64,000 nucleotides of DNA from an uncultured Tateyamaria sp. (GTDB taxonomy: Bacteria; Pseudomonadota; Alphaproteobacteria; Rhodobacterales; Rhodobacteraceae), in NCBI RefSeq assembly GCF_947494755.1, contig NZ_CANLVZ010000014.1, forward strand, positions 50,809 through 114,808, in the 5' to 3' direction. How positions within the stretch are numbered: the stretch's first letter is position 1; each line of letters starts with the position of its first letter. A program made the position numbers and the translations under genes. The notes below the pieces were generated by a model. It saw nothing but the letters and a program-made list of their open reading frames with translations. It was not told the DNA's origin and ran no database searches. Of the stretch, positions 62,066 through 64,000 are shown piece by piece.

Positions 62066-63691
62066 ATGAAAAATGAACAGATCCATCCGGGCATTGCCCT
62101 TTATGCCCGCGAATATGCCGAGAGCAAGCTAAGCAGACGGGACTTCCTGTCACGCGCTACGATGCTGGGACTTTCGGCCAGTGCGGCCTACGGGATTATC
62201 GGTGCAACTTTGCCCACACCTGCAGCAGCGGCCCCGGTTGCCGGTGGTACCTTGCGGGTCAATATGGAAACCAAGGGGATCACCGATCCGCGCATCTGGT
62301 CCTGGACCGAGATGTCGAACTTCTGCCGCGGCTGGCTTGAATATCTCGCCTTGTTCAACCGCGACGGCACGGTCTCAGGCGATTTGCTGGAAAGCTGGGA
62401 GATCAACGACACCGCCGACGTCTATACGCTGAAACTGCGTCAGGGGGTGACATGGAACAACGGCGATGCGTTCACCGCAGAAGATGTGGTTCACAATCTG
62501 ACCCGGTGGGCCGATGGCACGGTCGAGGGCAATTCAATGGCCAGCCGTGTCGCCGCCCTGCAGGACCCCGACACCAAAATGCTGGCGGACGGGGCCATCG
62601 AGGTCATTGACGATCACACGATTCAGTTGAACCTGCGCAACCCGGACATCAGCCTGATCGCAGGGTTTTCGGACTATCCGGCGGCGATTGTGCACCGGTC
62701 TTATGATGGGGGCGATCCAAGCGAGACGCCTATCGGGACAGGTGCATATCTGCCGGTGCAGAACCAGATTGGCGAAATTCAGGTGCTTGAGAAGAACCCC
62801 GATCACACGTATTGGCGCGAGGGCGGGTATCTGGACCGGATCGAGTTCATTGATTTCGGCACGGATCAATCCGCTTTGGTCGCCGCCATCGATTCAGACG
62901 AGATTGACCTGACCTACCAGACCGGCGCGGACTTTGTGGAAATCGTTGACAGTATCGGATGGCAGCAAAGCTCTGTTGTGACGGCCAACACCATTGCGGT
63001 GCGCTTTAACCAACGCGATGCGCCCTATGACAACGTCGAGGTGCGCCGCGCTCTTCAACTTGCTGTGGACAACAACAAGGTCCTTGAACTGGCCCTCAAC
63101 AGTCTTGGGACCGTGGGCGAAAACCATCACGTCAGCATCGTGCACCCCGAATACGCGGAAATGGCCCCCCCCGAATATGATCCTGCAAAGGCAAAGCAAA
63201 TGATCGACGCCGCCGGGCACGCAGACACGGAATTCGAGTTGATTTCCATCGACACGCAATGGCAGTCCAACACCTGTGACGCTGTCGCCGCACAACTGCG
63301 AGACGCCGGCATCGGGGTCAGCCGCAAGATCTTGCCCGGTGCCACATTCTGGAACAACTGGCTAGGCTATCCCTGGTCAGCAACCGAATGGGGACCACGC
63401 CCGCTCGGTATCCAGATCATGCAGCTGGCCTATAAATCTGATGCGGCATGGAACGAATCCGGGCTGAACAGCGCTGAATTTGACGCCCTTGTGGACGAAG
63501 GCATGGGGATCGCGGATGCAGACGCGCGCCGCGAAACAATGGCCAAGCTTCAGCAAATCATGCGGGACGAGGGGGTGGTCATCCAGCCCTATTGGCGGTC
63601 GCTTTACAACCACTCGAACGGCAAGTTCGCCAATACCGAAATGCACCCTTTCTACCGAATTGACCTGCATGACATCCATCTGGTTGGGTAA
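62066..63691 (+). CDS. ABC transporter substrate-binding protein (family 5) with Tat signal
   Basis: The 541-residue protein has an unusually long N-terminus with SKLSRRDFLSRATMLGLSAS, a twin-arginine motif at about residues 24-25, then AAAAPVAGGTLRVNMETKGI. The mature protein has the family-5 layout (VYTLKLRQGVTWNNGDAFTA; TGAYLPVQNQIGEIQVLEKN; VEVRRALQLAVDNNKVLELA). It lies 24 bases after the amidase gene and is presumably the receptor for an uptake system whose permeases are not in the window. A terminator hairpin and an IS5 element follow. Confidence 0.92.
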   Translation: MKNEQIHPGIALYAREYAESKLSRRDFLSRATMLGLSASAAYGIIGATLPTPAAAAPVAGGTLRVNMETKGITDPRIWSWTEMSNFCRGWLEYLALFNRDGTVSGDLLESWEINDTADVYTLKLRQGVTWNNGDAFTAEDVVHNLTRWADGTVEGNSMASRVAALQDPDTKMLADGAIEVIDDHTIQLNLRNPDISLIAGFSDYPAAIVHRSYDGGDPSETPIGTGAYLPVQNQIGEIQVLEKNPDHTYWREGGYLDRIEFIDFGTDQSALVAAIDSDEIDLTYQTGADFVEIVDSIGWQQSSVVTANTIAVRFNQRDAPYDNVEVRRALQLAVDNNKVLELALNSLGTVGENHHVSIVHPEYAEMAPPEYDPAKAKQMIDAAGHADTEFELISIDTQWQSNTCDAVAAQLRDAGIGVSRKILPGATFWNNWLGYPWSATEWGPRPLGIQIMQLAYKSDAAWNESGLNSAEFDALVDEGMGIADADARRETMAKLQQIMRDEGVVIQPYWRSLYNHSNGKFANTEMHPFYRIDLHDIHLVG

Positions 63692-63724
63692 TCATCGCCA
63701 ACTGGAAAAAGTACCTAAAAAATC

Positions 63725-63749
63725 CCGGAAATGCTTATTGCATTTCCGG
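63725..63749. terminator. Strong hairpin after the binding-protein gene
   Basis: CCGGAAATGC (63725-63734) and GCATTTCCGG (63740-63749) form a perfect 10-bp stem with loop TTATT. An A-run (63715-63722) stands before it and CATATTT after it. It lies 34 bases past the stop and may end the operon or strongly reduce read-through to downstream permease genes. Confidence 0.75.
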
Positions 63750-63784
63750 CATATTTCCATCGAAGTGAAATGGTCCCAGCTCTA

Positions 63785-64000
63785 GGGTCAGGACCCATTG
63801 ATTTCCGCTTGGCTGCGTGATTCACGGTTCGAAAAACGAGCGGTGAACATGTCTGATCTATTCTGGCTAACAGATGCGCAGATGGCGCGTCTTGAGCCCT
63901 TCTTCCCCAAGTCGCACGGCAAACCCGCGTCGATGATCGGCGTGTGTTGAGTGGGATTATCTTTATCAATCGCAATGGCTTGCGGTGGCGCGACGCACCC
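63785..64000 (+). mobile_element. IS5-family (IS427-like) element, left end, runs off the window
   Basis: GGGTCAGGACCCATTGA at about 63785-63801 looks like the terminal repeat of IS427-group IS5 elements. An ATG at 63850 gives MSDLFWLTDAQMARLEPFFP, the usual transposase start, but the frame then ends at TGA after GKPASMIGVC. The expected continuation DDRRVLSGIIFINRNGLRWR is present in another frame, so one base is missing near 63930. The copy is probably inactive. The rest lies outside the window. Confidence 0.85.
63850..64000 (+). pseudogene. IS5-family transposase N-terminus, frameshifted
   Basis: Frame 1 encodes MSDLFWLTDAQMARLEPFFP and SHGKPASMIGVC, then stops. From about 63932 another frame reads DDRRVLSGIIFINRNGLRWR and DAP to the edge. 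The join matches a one-base loss in a KPRVDDR segment. Some IS5 relatives use programmed frameshifts further downstream, but this position and the missing valine codon look like mutation. Confidence 0.8.

Noticed and set aside
1..64000. CRISPR arrays, tRNA and rRNA genes
   Set aside because: No regularly spaced repeats, cloverleaf-like segments or rRNA stretches were recognised by reading; short or diverged RNA genes could still be missed without a covariance search.

Overview
The window comes from a marine-type, aerobic anoxygenic phototrophic alphaproteobacterium, most likely of the Roseobacter group (Rhodobacteraceae). The basis is the purple-bacterial gene order crtF-bchCXYZ-pufQBALMC-dxs, tandem PpsR/CrtJ palindromes in the bchC promoter, pufC in place of pufX, a flagellar cluster with CtrA-like boxes, and high GC content with many stop/start overlaps. 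The species cannot be named from the sequence alone.

Layout. 1-9763: the right part of a photosynthesis gene cluster. It holds the end of crtF, chlorophyllide-to-bacteriochlorophyllide genes bchC, bchX, bchY and bchZ, and pufQ, the LH1 subunits pufB and pufA, the reaction centre pufL and pufM, and the tetrahaem cytochrome pufC. A small open frame with an ideal ribosome site lies between bchX and bchY. 10009-11922: dxs, which feeds isoprenoid precursors to phytol and carotenoids. 12012-22354: an eleven-gene minus-strand block with an oligopeptide-type ABC transporter (two permeases and a fused double ATPase), an aldehyde dehydrogenase, an acetyltransferase, two SDR dehydrogenases, a cupin, a P1/S58 peptidase, an alpha/beta hydrolase and a TPR protein. 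A histone-deacetylase-like amidohydrolase diverges from it. The probable substrate-binding protein lies 2.6 kb upstream, beyond that gene, a decayed IS3 element and a broken cupin gene. 26609-30479: an Hsp70-like ATPase, an M20 peptidase and a metallo-beta-lactamase/rhodanese pair.

30674-44371: a flagellar cluster with a large periplasmic protein, motA, motE-like, a small membrane protein, fliL, fliF, fliH, fliN, fliP, flgI, flgL, flgK, flgE and motB. Three CtrA-like boxes sit in its three promoter-sized gaps. It lacks fliG, fliM, fliI, flhA, the rod genes and flagellin, so other flagellar loci must exist elsewhere. 44504-49468: an MFS transporter, trhO, the NAD-salvage pair pncA-pncB and a lipoprotein.

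49465-52962: a pile of decayed mobile DNA. An EamA transporter is cut by an internally deleted IS3 copy, followed by a second IS3 fragment, a frameshifted IS91 transposase and a broken tyrosine recombinase. 53074-57865: a quinone-reductase-like gene diverging from a LysR regulator, then two haloalkane-dehalogenase-like hydrolases (one with a twin-arginine signal), a DUF1330 protein and a MAPEG protein. 58183-63691: a LysR regulator divergent from an aminotransferase-amidase-ABC binding protein operon. An IS5-family element with a frameshift runs off the right edge.

No rRNA, tRNA or CRISPR array was seen. The candidates I would check first are the bchX-bchY small gene, the paired dehalogenase operon, the flagellar periplasmic protein (a possible MotC counterpart) and the eleven-gene catabolic block.
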